A stretch of DNA of 64,000 bases from an uncultured Clostridiaceae bacterium (GTDB lineage Bacteria; Bacillota; Clostridia; TANB77; CAG-508), in assembly GCA_946998225.1 (NCBI GenBank), contig CAMPYH010000001.1, positions 310,001 through 374,000 of the forward strand, in the 5' to 3' direction. The translations under genes and the position numbers were made by a program. A model generated the notes under the pieces. It had not been told where the DNA came from. It did no database searches and was given only the letters and a program-made list of their open reading frames with translations. Shown piece by piece: positions 6,276 through 15,126 of the stretch. Position 1 is the first letter of the stretch; every line of letters begins with the position of its first letter.

Positions 6276-8735
6276 ATGTATAATAAAGAAATAGATGAAA
6301 AATGGCAAAAACAATGGGAAAATGCAAATTTATATAAATTTGATGAAAACAGTGATAAACCAAAATATTATATGGTTGAAATGTTTTCATATCCTTCAGG
6401 TGCAAAATTACATATAGGTCATTGGTATAACTATGCTCTATGTGATACTTTTGCAAGATTTAAAAAGATGAGCGGATATAATTTGTTTCATCCAATGGGC
6501 TTTGACTCATTTGGACTTCCAGCTGAAAATTATGCAATAAAAACAGGTATACATCCAAAAGATTCAACAGAAGAAAATATAAGAAATATGAAAGAACAAT
6601 TAAGAGCATTAGGTGCATCATTTAATTGGGAATATACACTAAGTACGCATTCAGAGAATTATTATAAATGGACACAATGGTTGTTTTTACAATTATATAA
6701 ACATGGTTTAGCATACAGAAAAATGTCACTTGTAAACTGGTGTCCAAAATGTAATACAGTTCTTGCAAATGAACAAGTAATAAATGGTAAATGTGAAAGA
6801 TGTGATAGTGTAATTGAAAGAAAAAAATTAAAACAATGGTTTTTTAAAATTACAGATTACAGTGAACAACTTTTAAATGATTTAAATAAATTAGATTGGC
6901 CTGAAAAAACTAAAAAGATCCAAACAAATTGGATTGGAAAAAGTAAAGGTGCAATAGTTAAATTTAAATTAGAAGAACCTTTAGTTATAGATGGTGAAAA
7001 AATAGAATATTTAGAAACATTTACAACAAGAGTGGATACACTTTTTGGAATAACATTTTTATCTATCGCTCCAGAAGGAGATATAGCTCAAGTTATTGCA
7101 ACTGATGAATATAAAGATAAGGTAAAAAAATATATTAATGAAAGTAAAAAAGTATCTGAACTTGAAAGACAATTTACAGATAGAGAAAAAACAGGTGAAT
7201 TTACAGGCAAATATGTAATTCATCCTTTAACAGGAAAAAAGATTCCTGTATATGTAGCAGATTATGTTATTGAAGGATACGGATCTGGTGCTGTAATGGG
7301 AGTTCCTGCACATGATGAAAGAGACTTTGATTTTGCTAAAAAGAAAGGTCTAGACATAATTAGAGTTGTAAAAGGCGATAGTGAAGAAGATGATGAAAAT
7401 AAAGCGTATTCATTAAAAGAAGGTACTTTAATAAATTCTGAAGAATTTACAGGACTAGATGTTTTAGAAGGACAAAAAGCAATTGTAAAAAAACTTGAGT
7501 CATTAGGACTTGGTGAATTTAAGACAAATTACAAATTAAAAGATTGGTTAGTTTCAAGACAAAGATATTGGGGTGCTCCAATACCAATAATATATTGTGA
7601 TCATTGTGGAACTGTTCCAGTTCCTGAAAAGGACTTACCTGTAAAGCTTCCATATAATGTAGAGTTTAAACCAGATGGTGAAAGTCCACTTGCAAAATGT
7701 AAAGAATTTATTAATTGCACTTGCCCTAAGTGTGGTAAACCTGCAAAAAGAGAAGCAGATACATTGGATACATTTGTATGTTCATCTTGGTATGAACTAA
7801 GATATCCTTCAGCAAATATAGATGCTGTACCATTTGATAAAGAAATAACTAAAAAAATGCTTCCTGTAGATAAATATGTAGGCGGAGCAGAACATGCTGC
7901 AATGCATTTAATTTATACAAGATTTATAACTAAAGTATTAAGAGATTTAGGTTATGTAGATTTTGATGAAAGCTTTCCAAGTTTAAAACACCAAGGTTTA
8001 ATTTTAGGTCCAGATGGAAATAAAATGAGTAAATCTAAAGGAAATACAATTGCACCAGATGAATTTGTAGATAAATATGGTGCAGATACATTAAGAATGT
8101 ATATTATGTTTGCATTTGCTTTTGAAGAAGGTGGTCCTTGGGATAATAATGGTATCAAATCTATGAGTAAGTATATTAATAGAGTTGATTCATATATAGA
8201 AAGACTTAAAAAACATTTAGGTGAATTAGTAGATGAAGTAAAAGATGGAGATAAAGGTTTAGATTATGCATATAATTATGCATTAAAAGAAATAACTAAA
8301 GATGTAAATGATTTTGCTTTTAATACAGCTATTGCAAGACTTATGGAACTTACAAATGAGCTTATTAAATATGAAAATGAATTTGGATATACAAAAAAAC
8401 TTTTTGATATTACTCAAAAGTTCATAGTTATCTTTTCAATATTTGCTCCACATTTTGGTGAAGAAATATGGCATGAATTAGGAAATAATTCATTTGTTTA
8501 CACAAATGAATGGCCAAAAGTGGATGAATCAAAACTAGTAAAAGATACATTTAAGCTACCCGTACAAATTAATGGAAAAGTAAGAGATGTATTAGAGTTT
8601 GAAAATGGAATAGATGAAGAAAAGATCAAAGAGCAAGTAATGAGTTCTGAAAAAATTAAAGAACAATTAAAAGGAAAAGAAATAGTTAAAGAAATATATA
8701 TAAAAGGTAGAATATATAATATTGTTATTAAATAA
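6276..8735 (+). CDS. leuS: Leucyl-tRNA synthetase
   Basis: 819 aa, full length for bacterial LeuRS. It has the class I HIGH motif as HIGH at residues 46-49 and KMSKS at 583-587. A zinc-binding insert has Cys residues around CPKCNTVLANEQVINGKCERC. The CP1 editing domain contains TTRVDTLFGITF and the VPAHDERDF segment. The C-terminal domain ends with the leucyl-specific ING-KVRDVL region. The enzyme charges tRNA-Leu in the cytosol. SD AGATGGAGAG precedes ATG 6276. Confidence 0.97.
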   Translation: MYNKEIDEKWQKQWENANLYKFDENSDKPKYYMVEMFSYPSGAKLHIGHWYNYALCDTFARFKKMSGYNLFHPMGFDSFGLPAENYAIKTGIHPKDSTEENIRNMKEQLRALGASFNWEYTLSTHSENYYKWTQWLFLQLYKHGLAYRKMSLVNWCPKCNTVLANEQVINGKCERCDSVIERKKLKQWFFKITDYSEQLLNDLNKLDWPEKTKKIQTNWIGKSKGAIVKFKLEEPLVIDGEKIEYLETFTTRVDTLFGITFLSIAPEGDIAQVIATDEYKDKVKKYINESKKVSELERQFTDREKTGEFTGKYVIHPLTGKKIPVYVADYVIEGYGSGAVMGVPAHDERDFDFAKKKGLDIIRVVKGDSEEDDENKAYSLKEGTLINSEEFTGLDVLEGQKAIVKKLESLGLGEFKTNYKLKDWLVSRQRYWGAPIPIIYCDHCGTVPVPEKDLPVKLPYNVEFKPDGESPLAKCKEFINCTCPKCGKPAKREADTLDTFVCSSWYELRYPSANIDAVPFDKEITKKMLPVDKYVGGAEHAAMHLIYTRFITKVLRDLGYVDFDESFPSLKHQGLILGPDGNKMSKSKGNTIAPDEFVDKYGADTLRMYIMFAFAFEEGGPWDNNGIKSMSKYINRVDSYIERLKKHLGELVDEVKDGDKGLDYAYNYALKEITKDVNDFAFNTAIARLMELTNELIKYENEFGYTKKLFDITQKFIVIFSIFAPHFGEEIWHELGNNSFVYTNEWPKVDESKLVKDTFKLPVQINGKVRDVLEFENGIDEEKIKEQVMSSEKIKEQLKGKEIVKEIYIKGRIYNIVIK

Positions 8736-8744
8736 AAAATGTAT

Positions 8745-8773
8745 TTGAAAAAACATATATATAGATATAAAAT
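8745..8773 (+). promoter_or_regulatory. Promoter upstream of the 264-aa membrane protein
   Basis: TTGAAA (8745-8750), 17 bp, TAAAAT (8768-8773), beginning 10 nt after the leuS stop. Confidence 0.6.
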
Positions 8774-8803
8774 AATAAAAAATAAATATAAAGGTGGTAG
8801 GAA

Positions 8804-9598
8804 ATGGAATTAGGTAATTTTGAACAAAATAATGTACAAAATGATATTTTAAAAACAGATAATGTATCAGATAGTATAGATAATTTTGAACCATCACATG
8901 TAAATGTTGAAGCTCCAGCAAATTCAAATTTAAAACTAGATAATATAAATATGGAACAAGTAAGTAAAAAAGCAGGAGATAATAAAGGGAAAAGTGGTAA
9001 AAGCATAGCAGGTTTACTTGCTTTAATATTAGCATTCGTAGCAATACTTCTTACAATATATCTATATACAGAATTTGTTAAACAAAATAAAAAAATGGAC
9101 AAATTAAATGCAGAAATTAATAAAACAACTAAAACATTAGAAAATACAAGAAAAGATTTAGATAAAAAAATAGAAGAATTCAAAAAAGAAGCAGATAGAA
9201 AAGTTAGTGAACAAGAAAAAGATAGAACAAAAGCAGATCAAAATAAATTAAACTATATAAAAGTTGCAGAAAATGTATTAAACGAAGTTGGAAGAGAATA
9301 CAAAAAAGATCAAAAAACTTTCCAAGATGATAAAGGTGTTTTAGATCAAAAAGCTTTTGAAAACAAATTCTTAAAAAATAATGAAATTGTTAAAATGAAT
9401 AGTGATGGAAAGTGGAAAATAGAAACAGAAGGTTCAACAATAAAATATATTTATGAATATAATTTAGAAAAAGATAAAGTAAATAATTTTAAAGTAGAAC
9501 TTACACTAAAATCAGAAGGAAATTTTGAAGTTAAATCTTTTAAAATGCCAAAGGAAAATGCTGAAAAACAATCTGGAAACATGTCTTTTAATAGATAG
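8804..9598 (+). CDS. Single-pass membrane protein with coiled coil, unknown
   Basis: 264 aa. An 65-residue polar N-terminus is followed by one transmembrane helix (about 66-88, GLLALILAFVAILLTIYLY), a long coiled coil (about 90-145) and a C-terminal globular part with a KWKIETEG...YIYEYNLEK strand pattern. The bulk probably lies outside the cell. It starts after GGTGGTAGGAA and ends 8 nt before the prepilin-like gene, which is followed by a prepilin-peptidase relative, so it may belong to a pilus-like or envelope group. No named family is recognised. Confidence 0.7.
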   Translation: MELGNFEQNNVQNDILKTDNVSDSIDNFEPSHVNVEAPANSNLKLDNINMEQVSKKAGDNKGKSGKSIAGLLALILAFVAILLTIYLYTEFVKQNKKMDKLNAEINKTTKTLENTRKDLDKKIEEFKKEADRKVSEQEKDRTKADQNKLNYIKVAENVLNEVGREYKKDQKTFQDDKGVLDQKAFENKFLKNNEIVKMNSDGKWKIETEGSTIKYIYEYNLEKDKVNNFKVELTLKSEGNFEVKSFKMPKENAEKQSGNMSFNR

Positions 9599-9606
9599 GA
9601 GAAAAA

Positions 9607-10290
9607 ATGGGAAATAAAAAAGCATATAGAAATGGAATTAGTTTAGTTTCGCTTATAGGAATAATATTTGTTTTACTAGTTTTAGCTGGATTAATTTTAA
9701 GGATGGTACTTGGTCCAAATGGACTTCTTAGTAAATCTGAAAGAGAAGAATACAGAAAAACTGGTATTGAACTTAGAAAAGTATTAGTACAAGAATTAGA
9801 TAGAAGAAATAAATTAAGACTAAATGAAGAAATAAACAATAAAGAACCAATGTTTAAATCTCCACAAGAAATTACAAATATTTTAAATAAAAAAGCTGAA
9901 GATTTACATGCTATAGTACAAGATATAAGTTTTTATGAAATATCTAAGGAAGAAAAAGATAAATTAAAAGAAAATGAAAAAAATAGTAAGATAGAAATGT
10001 ACATAAACAAAGGAAATGAATTATCTAAAACAGAAGAATTTAATGAAGATATAAAATCAGCAAAAGAACCAATAATCATAAAGGTTGTAGGAACTAAAAA
10101 GAATAAAGAAAATGTAGAAAAATATACTTTTGTTTTTGAAGTAACATTTCAAGCAGAAAATTTTGTATCTATAAATGGTGATGTAAAAATACATGAAACA
10201 AAAGCTTTTGAAAGACAAAAAAAGGAAGACGAAAAGAAAAAGAAAAATAACAATAAAAAAGAGAATAAAAAAGTAGAAAACAAAAAGTAG
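9607..10290 (+). CDS. Type IV prepilin-like protein
   Basis: 227 aa. The N-terminus is a short basic leader ending in Gly10, then ISLVSLIGIIFVLLVLAG, the leader-plus-helix pattern of class III prepilins cut after Gly. A VLGPNGLLSKSERE segment follows, like the NG-(I/L)-(I/L)-xKA start of the pilin head in many Clostridia. Position +5 after the Gly is Ser rather than Glu. The remainder is a variable, charged domain with a Lys-rich end. SD TAGGAGAA precedes the ATG. The next gene, past a terminator, is a prepilin-peptidase relative, which supports the assignment. Confidence 0.65.
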   Translation: MGNKKAYRNGISLVSLIGIIFVLLVLAGLILRMVLGPNGLLSKSEREEYRKTGIELRKVLVQELDRRNKLRLNEEINNKEPMFKSPQEITNILNKKAEDLHAIVQDISFYEISKEEKDKLKENEKNSKIEMYINKGNELSKTEEFNEDIKSAKEPIIIKVVGTKKNKENVEKYTFVFEVTFQAENFVSINGDVKIHETKAFERQKKEDEKKKKNNNKKENKKVENKK

Positions 10291-10318
10291 AAAATAAATA
10301 AATATAAATTATTAATAT

Positions 10319-10378
10319 TAAAAGTAACAAAATCATTTTATATAAATTGATCTATTGTTACTTTTTTTATGTAAAATT
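10319..10378 (+). terminator. Terminator after the prepilin-like gene
   Basis: AAAGTAACAA (10321-10330) pairs with TTGTTACTTT (10365-10374) with a large AT-rich loop, followed by a T run. Confidence 0.6.
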
Positions 10379-10447
10379 TTAAAAAGCCTTTAGAAAATGT
10401 TTTTTTTAAAATATATTAGAATTAATGAAAAGTATTGTGAGGAATAT

Positions 10448-11374
10448 ATGGAAATTATATTAAATCTAGTAGTGTTATATATAGGTGCTATATTTGGAAA
10501 TCTATACTATAACTTAAAAGAATATATTTTAAGAAAAGATTTAGAAAAAAAAGAAACTAAAAAAATAAAGAAAGAAACAAATTGTAATCTAAAAGGCGGA
10601 TTTTTAGGAAACATACCTTTTGTTTCATATTTCTTTAATAAAGGTGAGTGCAAGAAATGTAAAAAAGATCATGCAAAATTAAAACTAATATCTGAACTAG
10701 TAATAGGTATGGTATTTGTATTAGTATTTAATTCAGCAAATCTTACTCAAATATTTTTAAATAAATCTACTCAAATTGATAAAATGGAAATCCTTTTAAA
10801 AGGTGGATTAATGTTTACGCTCCCACTAACATTAGGTTTCATATACTTACTTGGAATTATTGAAAGAGAAACAAAGACATTAAACGTTAATGTTATGACA
10901 TATGGCGTTATTATGGCGGCGGCACTTATAATCATAAAATTCATAGTTAATATTCCAAATGTTAAATATTCAAAATTAGAAATGACTACAGCAGGAATAT
11001 ATATGCTTATAGTTCTTCTAATATATTTAATGCAACTTTTAACTTTTTCTAAAGATCCAGAAAGTAAATATACTGTAGATATTGTTCTTATGGTATTTAT
11101 ACTTAATATATATTTTGGAAGTGCAAATACAATATCAACAATAATACTTTCTATAATATATATTCTAATGGGAAATATTTTTGGATGGTTTAGAAATAAA
11201 GAATATAAAGAAAATATATATGTAAAAAAAGAAAATGGTAAATTTAAGACAAGAAAAGAAGGATCTTTTGTTACTGAATATAGATACATACCATTTTCAC
11301 TAATAATTGGTAGCATGGGAATTGTTTCATTAGTTGTAAATAATTTTGTAGCTACATTAGGTGTAATAGCATAA
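10448..11374 (+). CDS. Divergent prepilin peptidase (PilD/A24-like)
   Basis: 308 aa from ATG 10448, chosen over an upstream in-frame ATG at 10397 because GAGGAATAT sits directly before it. The N-terminal domain matches PilD: a first membrane helix with GAIFGNLYYN, then NIPFVSYFFNKGECKKCKK with one C-x2-C pair (Cys68, Cys71) and LISELVIGM. About seven further membrane helices follow. Where the first catalytic Asp is expected, the sequence reads IIERETKTLN, so Glu139 aligns with Asp; Asp211 (YTVDIVLMVFI) aligns with the Asp of GxGD but both Gly are lost. It may process the upstream prepilin-like protein with altered chemistry, or be inactive. Its stop overlaps the ATG of the ROK gene region closely (TAATG). 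Confidence 0.7.
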   Translation: MEIILNLVVLYIGAIFGNLYYNLKEYILRKDLEKKETKKIKKETNCNLKGGFLGNIPFVSYFFNKGECKKCKKDHAKLKLISELVIGMVFVLVFNSANLTQIFLNKSTQIDKMEILLKGGLMFTLPLTLGFIYLLGIIERETKTLNVNVMTYGVIMAAALIIIKFIVNIPNVKYSKLEMTTAGIYMLIVLLIYLMQLLTFSKDPESKYTVDIVLMVFILNIYFGSANTISTIILSIIYILMGNIFGWFRNKEYKENIYVKKENGKFKTRKEGSFVTEYRYIPFSLIIGSMGIVSLVVNNFVATLGVIA

Positions 11375-12327
11375 TGAATAAAGAATATTGTATTGGTATT
11401 GATATTGGTGGAAGTCATATAAAAATGGCTATTCTAGATAGTAAAAATGAAATAATAGATTTTGAAGAGGTATATCTTAATAAAGAAGATAAAGTATCTA
11501 AGAAGTCTGTTATTGATTTTATTGAATCAAATATTATATATATGAAAAATGAATTATCTAAAAGATTAGGTGAAAATTCTTTTCAAAATATTTCTTTAAT
11601 AGGTGTGTCATCACCTGGAATAATTAAAGATGGTATAATTAAAAATGCCAAGAATTTAAATATAGATGAATACAATATATCAAAGTTTTTAAAAGAGAGT
11701 TTTAACATAAATAATATAGTAGTTATAAATGACGGGCTTGCAGGAACATATGGAGAAAAAGAATTAGGAACCTTAAAAGATGTTAAAGATGGAGTATTTT
11801 TAACCATTGGGACAGGTATTGGCGGAGAAGTGATCTTAAATGGAGAAGTTTTAAAAACTTCGACAAATATAGGTTTTGAATTAGGACATACAATAATAGA
11901 ACTAAATGGTAGAAAATGTTCATGTGGAAAGTATGGATGTTTTGAACAGTACTGTTCAATGAGAGTTCTTAGAGAATATATTAATAATGTTTTAAAACAA
12001 GAAAAACATTTAGACCTAGATAAAATATTAAATGAAGAATATTTAAATAAAAACGATATAGAAAATATTGAAGTTAAAAAAGTAATTAATAGATATATAG
12101 AAGATTTAGCAGAAGGAATAGTTTCAATTTGTGAAATATTTAATCCACAATTAATCTGTATTAGTGGATCTTTTTCTAAATTTGCATATCTTTTTAAATT
12201 ACTTAGAGACGAGCTTAAAAACAAAAAAACAGTAACAGATAATAACGCAGAAATAAAAGCGGGATTATTACAAAATGATGCAAATATATATGGTGCAGTA
12301 ATATATGGAAAGGTAAAAGATGTATAA
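11374..12327 (+). CDS. ROK-family sugar kinase (glucokinase-like)
   Basis: 317 aa, the usual ROK length. The phosphate-binding motif GIDIGGSHIK is near residues 8-17, the catalytic NDG (VINDGLAGTYGE) near 120, and the ROK zinc motif is complete: His172, then C182-x-C184-x4-C189 (CSCGKYGC). The family phosphorylates glucose, N-acetylmannosamine or N-acetylglucosamine using ATP; substrate cannot be told from sequence. It overlaps the previous gene by TAATG and the next by 8 nt, so it is part of a tight operon. Confidence 0.88.
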   Translation: MNKEYCIGIDIGGSHIKMAILDSKNEIIDFEEVYLNKEDKVSKKSVIDFIESNIIYMKNELSKRLGENSFQNISLIGVSSPGIIKDGIIKNAKNLNIDEYNISKFLKESFNINNIVVINDGLAGTYGEKELGTLKDVKDGVFLTIGTGIGGEVILNGEVLKTSTNIGFELGHTIIELNGRKCSCGKYGCFEQYCSMRVLREYINNVLKQEKHLDLDKILNEEYLNKNDIENIEVKKVINRYIEDLAEGIVSICEIFNPQLICISGSFSKFAYLFKLLRDELKNKKTVTDNNAEIKAGLLQNDANIYGAVIYGKVKDV

Positions 12328-13087
12328 GAATAAAAAAGTTTTTGCAATATTAGATGCAACAGAGAATAAAAAATATAGAAATTCTAAAAAAATATTGTCA
12401 AAACAAAATGTAAAGAAAATAGAAGAAATAATGAAAAAAATAGATAAATTAGAATATACTGAAGAATATTTTAATACACCTATTTTTATTAATACACTCT
12501 TAGTTTTTGAAAAATCAGATATTATTGATGCTGTATATTTAATAGTGGATGAAGAAGATGAAGAAAAAGTAAAAGAACTTGTAGAAAAATATAATATAAA
12601 GAAAATAAATAAATACTTGCTTTCAGATTCTTTAAGACAATATAGTATGGAACTTGCATTAGATGAAATAATTATATCAAAAGAACAACCACAATTTATA
12701 ATAACACATGATGCAAAAGCACCATTTATTAACGAAGATACAATAAAACAATTGAGTGATGGAATGCATAAAAACATGGCATGTGTTTTTGGATATCCAC
12801 TTAAAGATAATGTTAAAAAAGTTAATTTAGATGAGATGAAAATAATGGAAAAGGTTAAAGTACAAGAATTATGGAATACACAGTTTCCAAAAATGTTTTT
12901 ATCTGGTATATTAATTTCAGCATATAATTATGCAGATGAATTTCAATTATATTCAGAAGATGATGCAACATTAATTGAATATATGAGATTCCCTATTAAA
13001 ATATTAGATGGTGGAATGAAAAATAATATATTAGATGTATCTATATTTGATACATTAGGAAGAATATTTGAAGAAAAAATTAAATAA
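12320..13087 (+). CDS. IspD/TarI-like nucleotidyltransferase with degenerate N-terminus
   Basis: 255 aa. The second half follows the IspD cytidylyltransferase plan: THDAKAPFI (for HDAARPF), ACVFGYPLKDNVKKV (for the DTIK region), TQFPKMFLSGIL (for QTPQxF), DDATLIEYM (for TDDASLxE) and KILDGGMKNN (for V-x-G-x-x-NIK). The N-terminus should carry the CTP-binding AAGxGxRM loop but reads AILDATENKKYRNSKK, with an additional lysine-rich insertion. The family makes CDP-methylerythritol or CDP-ribitol. Loss of the glycine loop suggests an inactive or repurposed paralogue. It overlaps both neighbours. Confidence 0.6.
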   Translation: MYKNKKVFAILDATENKKYRNSKKILSKQNVKKIEEIMKKIDKLEYTEEYFNTPIFINTLLVFEKSDIIDAVYLIVDEEDEEKVKELVEKYNIKKINKYLLSDSLRQYSMELALDEIIISKEQPQFIITHDAKAPFINEDTIKQLSDGMHKNMACVFGYPLKDNVKKVNLDEMKIMEKVKVQELWNTQFPKMFLSGILISAYNYADEFQLYSEDDATLIEYMRFPIKILDGGMKNNILDVSIFDTLGRIFEEKIK

Positions 13088-14252
13088 AGATAACGAAAGT
13101 TTAAAAGAAAAGTTAGATAATAGTATAGATAATAAATCATTAAAAGGATTTATTATTTTTACTATTGTCATTTTTTTATTACTTATATCTGTATATATTT
13201 CAAATAATGATTTTAGAAAATTTGTAGATACAAAAATACTTAAAAAGGTAGTAAGTGAAGAAAGACTTAAAGAAATATATGAAAGTACATCATCACAAAA
13301 TACTTTTTTATCCAATAAATTTGTGCATATTTTAGATTCTGGTGAAATTAAAAACTATGATAGAAATGGAAATTTAATAAGTACAAATATTTTAAGTATT
13401 GGTAGTGCTGTATCAGATAATCGAGATGATTATATGATACTTGGTGAAAAAGGTGGAAGAAAGATCTTTCTTTTTGAAAGAGGAAAACTAAAATGGGAAA
13501 GAGAATTAGATGTAAATATTTCCAATGTTAATATAAATAAAAATGGAAAAATAGCAGTAACAGGAAATTCTACAATGTATAATTCAGTTATAGTCCTTAT
13601 AGATGAAAATGGAAATCAATATTTAAAAAAATATTTAAGAACAAAATATGCAAGTAAAGCACAGATTTCTGGTAATAATAAATTTTTAGTACTGGCATTA
13701 ATAGATTATGCTAAAATACAAATATCTTCTGAAATAGAGATAATAGATATAGATAGAGCTATAAAAGATGAAACCGGAGCTATAATAAAAACATATATCA
13801 AAGATAAATTAATATTAGATATAGATACTATGGATACTGAAGAAACACTAGTAAAATACATAGATGAAATTTATTTAGTAGATAAAAACGAAGAAAAGAA
13901 AATACATGATATAGGTCCAAAAACCATGTTTGTAAGTTTAAATATAAATGATGGTTTTACTGAAATATCTGAAGTTAAATCAAATATTTTAGCACAAAAA
14001 TATGAACTTAAAATTTATGATAAATATGGCAGTAAATCTGGTACACTAATGTTAGAAGACGATATGCCTAAAAATATGATTACACATAGAAGTAGTATAT
14101 TAATAGAAACACCAAAAACAATTACAATAGCATCAGATATGGGTTGGCTTAAGAAAAAATATTCATCTAAAAGAAATTTCTTAGATGTAAAAGTTTCTGA
14201 AGGTCTTATTGCAATAATATATTCAGATAAGGTGTCTTTAATATCTTTATAA
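13068..14252 (+). CDS. DUF5711-type membrane-anchored beta-propeller-like protein
   Basis: 394 aa from a TTG start at 13068, 7 nt after AGGAAG and overlapping the previous gene by 20 nt. A basic N-terminus precedes one transmembrane helix (about residues 26-44). The large outer part consists of repeated beta-strand pairs with NRNGNLI, DENGNQYLKKY and KYGSKSGTL segments, resembling the repeats of a beta-propeller. It matches the general pattern of the DUF5711 family of Clostridia, whose role is unknown. Last gene before the convergent terminator. Confidence 0.65.
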   Translation: MKKKLNKDNESLKEKLDNSIDNKSLKGFIIFTIVIFLLLISVYISNNDFRKFVDTKILKKVVSEERLKEIYESTSSQNTFLSNKFVHILDSGEIKNYDRNGNLISTNILSIGSAVSDNRDDYMILGEKGGRKIFLFERGKLKWERELDVNISNVNINKNGKIAVTGNSTMYNSVIVLIDENGNQYLKKYLRTKYASKAQISGNNKFLVLALIDYAKIQISSEIEIIDIDRAIKDETGAIIKTYIKDKLILDIDTMDTEETLVKYIDEIYLVDKNEEKKIHDIGPKTMFVSLNINDGFTEISEVKSNILAQKYELKIYDKYGSKSGTLMLEDDMPKNMITHRSSILIETPKTITIASDMGWLKKKYSSKRNFLDVKVSEGLIAIIYSDKVSLISL

Positions 14253-14325
14253 AGAAATAAGAACAAAAATGAACAAAGTAAAATAAAAGAAAAGAATGAA
14301 AAAAATAAAACAAAATAAATAAAAA

Positions 14326-14356
14326 AGCTATCTTAATTATTAAATTTAAGATAGCT
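14326..14356. terminator. Bidirectional terminator between convergent genes
   Basis: AGCTATCTTAA (14326-14336) and TTAAGATAGCT (14346-14356) form a perfect 11-bp stem with A-run before and T-run after, so it serves both the DUF5711-type gene and carD on the other strand. Confidence 0.85.
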
Positions 14357-14360
14357 TTTA

Positions 14361-14846
14361 TTATTCTTCAATGCTTTCAAGTTTTGTATCTAATAGAATT
14401 TCTAATTCTTCATATGGTTTATCTAATGAGAAAGATAATTCACTTAGTAGTGATTGTTTAGCATTCATTAACATTTTCTTTTCACTTGTAGATAAATTTT
14501 TAATTTTATTTCTAAGTGTAAGATTTTTATATATATCTGTTATTTCGTCAACATCGCCTGTTTTCATTTTATTTTTATTCTCTTGAAATCTAGTAGACCA
14601 TTTATCTGCTTGTTCAGGGTTTATTTGTGTAAAATTATTAATTATTTCATTTGCTTTTTCTTCAGAAATAATTGGTCTTAAACCAAGTTCATCAGATTTG
14701 TCTACAGGTAACATTACTGTAACTCCGCCTGGCATTTCTATAATATAGTATTTAGCAATTTCGTTTAATATGTTTTTTTCTTCTATATTATTTATAACTC
14801 CAGCTCCATGTAATGGATAAAAAATTTTATCTCCAATATTATACAT
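14361..14846 (-). CDS. carD: CarD/CdnL-type RNA polymerase-binding regulator
   Basis: 161 aa, the usual length. The N-terminal RNAP-interacting domain begins YNIGDKIFYPLHGAGVI and includes YYIIEMPGGVTVMLPVDK. A helical C-terminal domain contains WSTRFQENKNKMKTGD and MLMNAKQSLLSELS, like the DNA-binding half of CarD proteins. The family stabilises the open promoter complex, often at rRNA and ribosomal genes. It is a solitary gene on the minus strand with its own promoter at 14876-14904. Confidence 0.9.
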   Translation of the reverse strand: MYNIGDKIFYPLHGAGVINNIEEKNILNEIAKYYIIEMPGGVTVMLPVDKSDELGLRPIISEEKANEIINNFTQINPEQADKWSTRFQENKNKMKTGDVDEITDIYKNLTLRNKIKNLSTSEKKMLMNAKQSLLSELSFSLDKPYEELEILLDTKLESIEE

Positions 14847-14875
14847 ATTTAAGTCTTCCTTTCTTAGATATTTAA

Positions 14876-14904
14876 ATTATACCATGAAATGCTTTAAAAC
14901 ACAA
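14876..14904 (-). promoter_or_regulatory. Promoter of carD
   Basis: On the minus strand, TTGTGT (14904-14899), 17 bp, TATAAT (14881-14876), about 30 nt before the start codon. Confidence 0.65.
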
Positions 14905-15035
14905 TTAAAAAGAAAAACCAAAAAAGGCTGAAAAAGCTGTAAAATAAAGGAAAAAATTATTCAGATAAAAATATATTAAATAGATTTAATATATGGAAAA
15001 TTTATACCTTAAAATCAATATAAATAGTTTTCTTC

Positions 15036-15064
15036 TTGAATATTTTGGCATTTCTCCATATAAT
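15036..15064 (+). promoter_or_regulatory. Promoter of the polysaccharide locus
   Basis: TTGAAT (15036-15041), 17 bp, TATAAT (15059-15064), 62 nt before the first gene. The rest of the 280-nt intergenic region holds the carD promoter and AT-rich sequence only. Confidence 0.7.
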
Positions 15065-15126
15065 CAAAAAAGAATAAAATAGTGAAAAATAAAAACAAAA
15101 CAAAAATAAAAATATAAGGAATATAC

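Noticed and set aside
10397..10447. N-terminal extension of the prepilin peptidase from ATG 10397
   Set aside because: GAGGAATAT directly before ATG 10448 is a better start and the extension precedes the conserved first helix.
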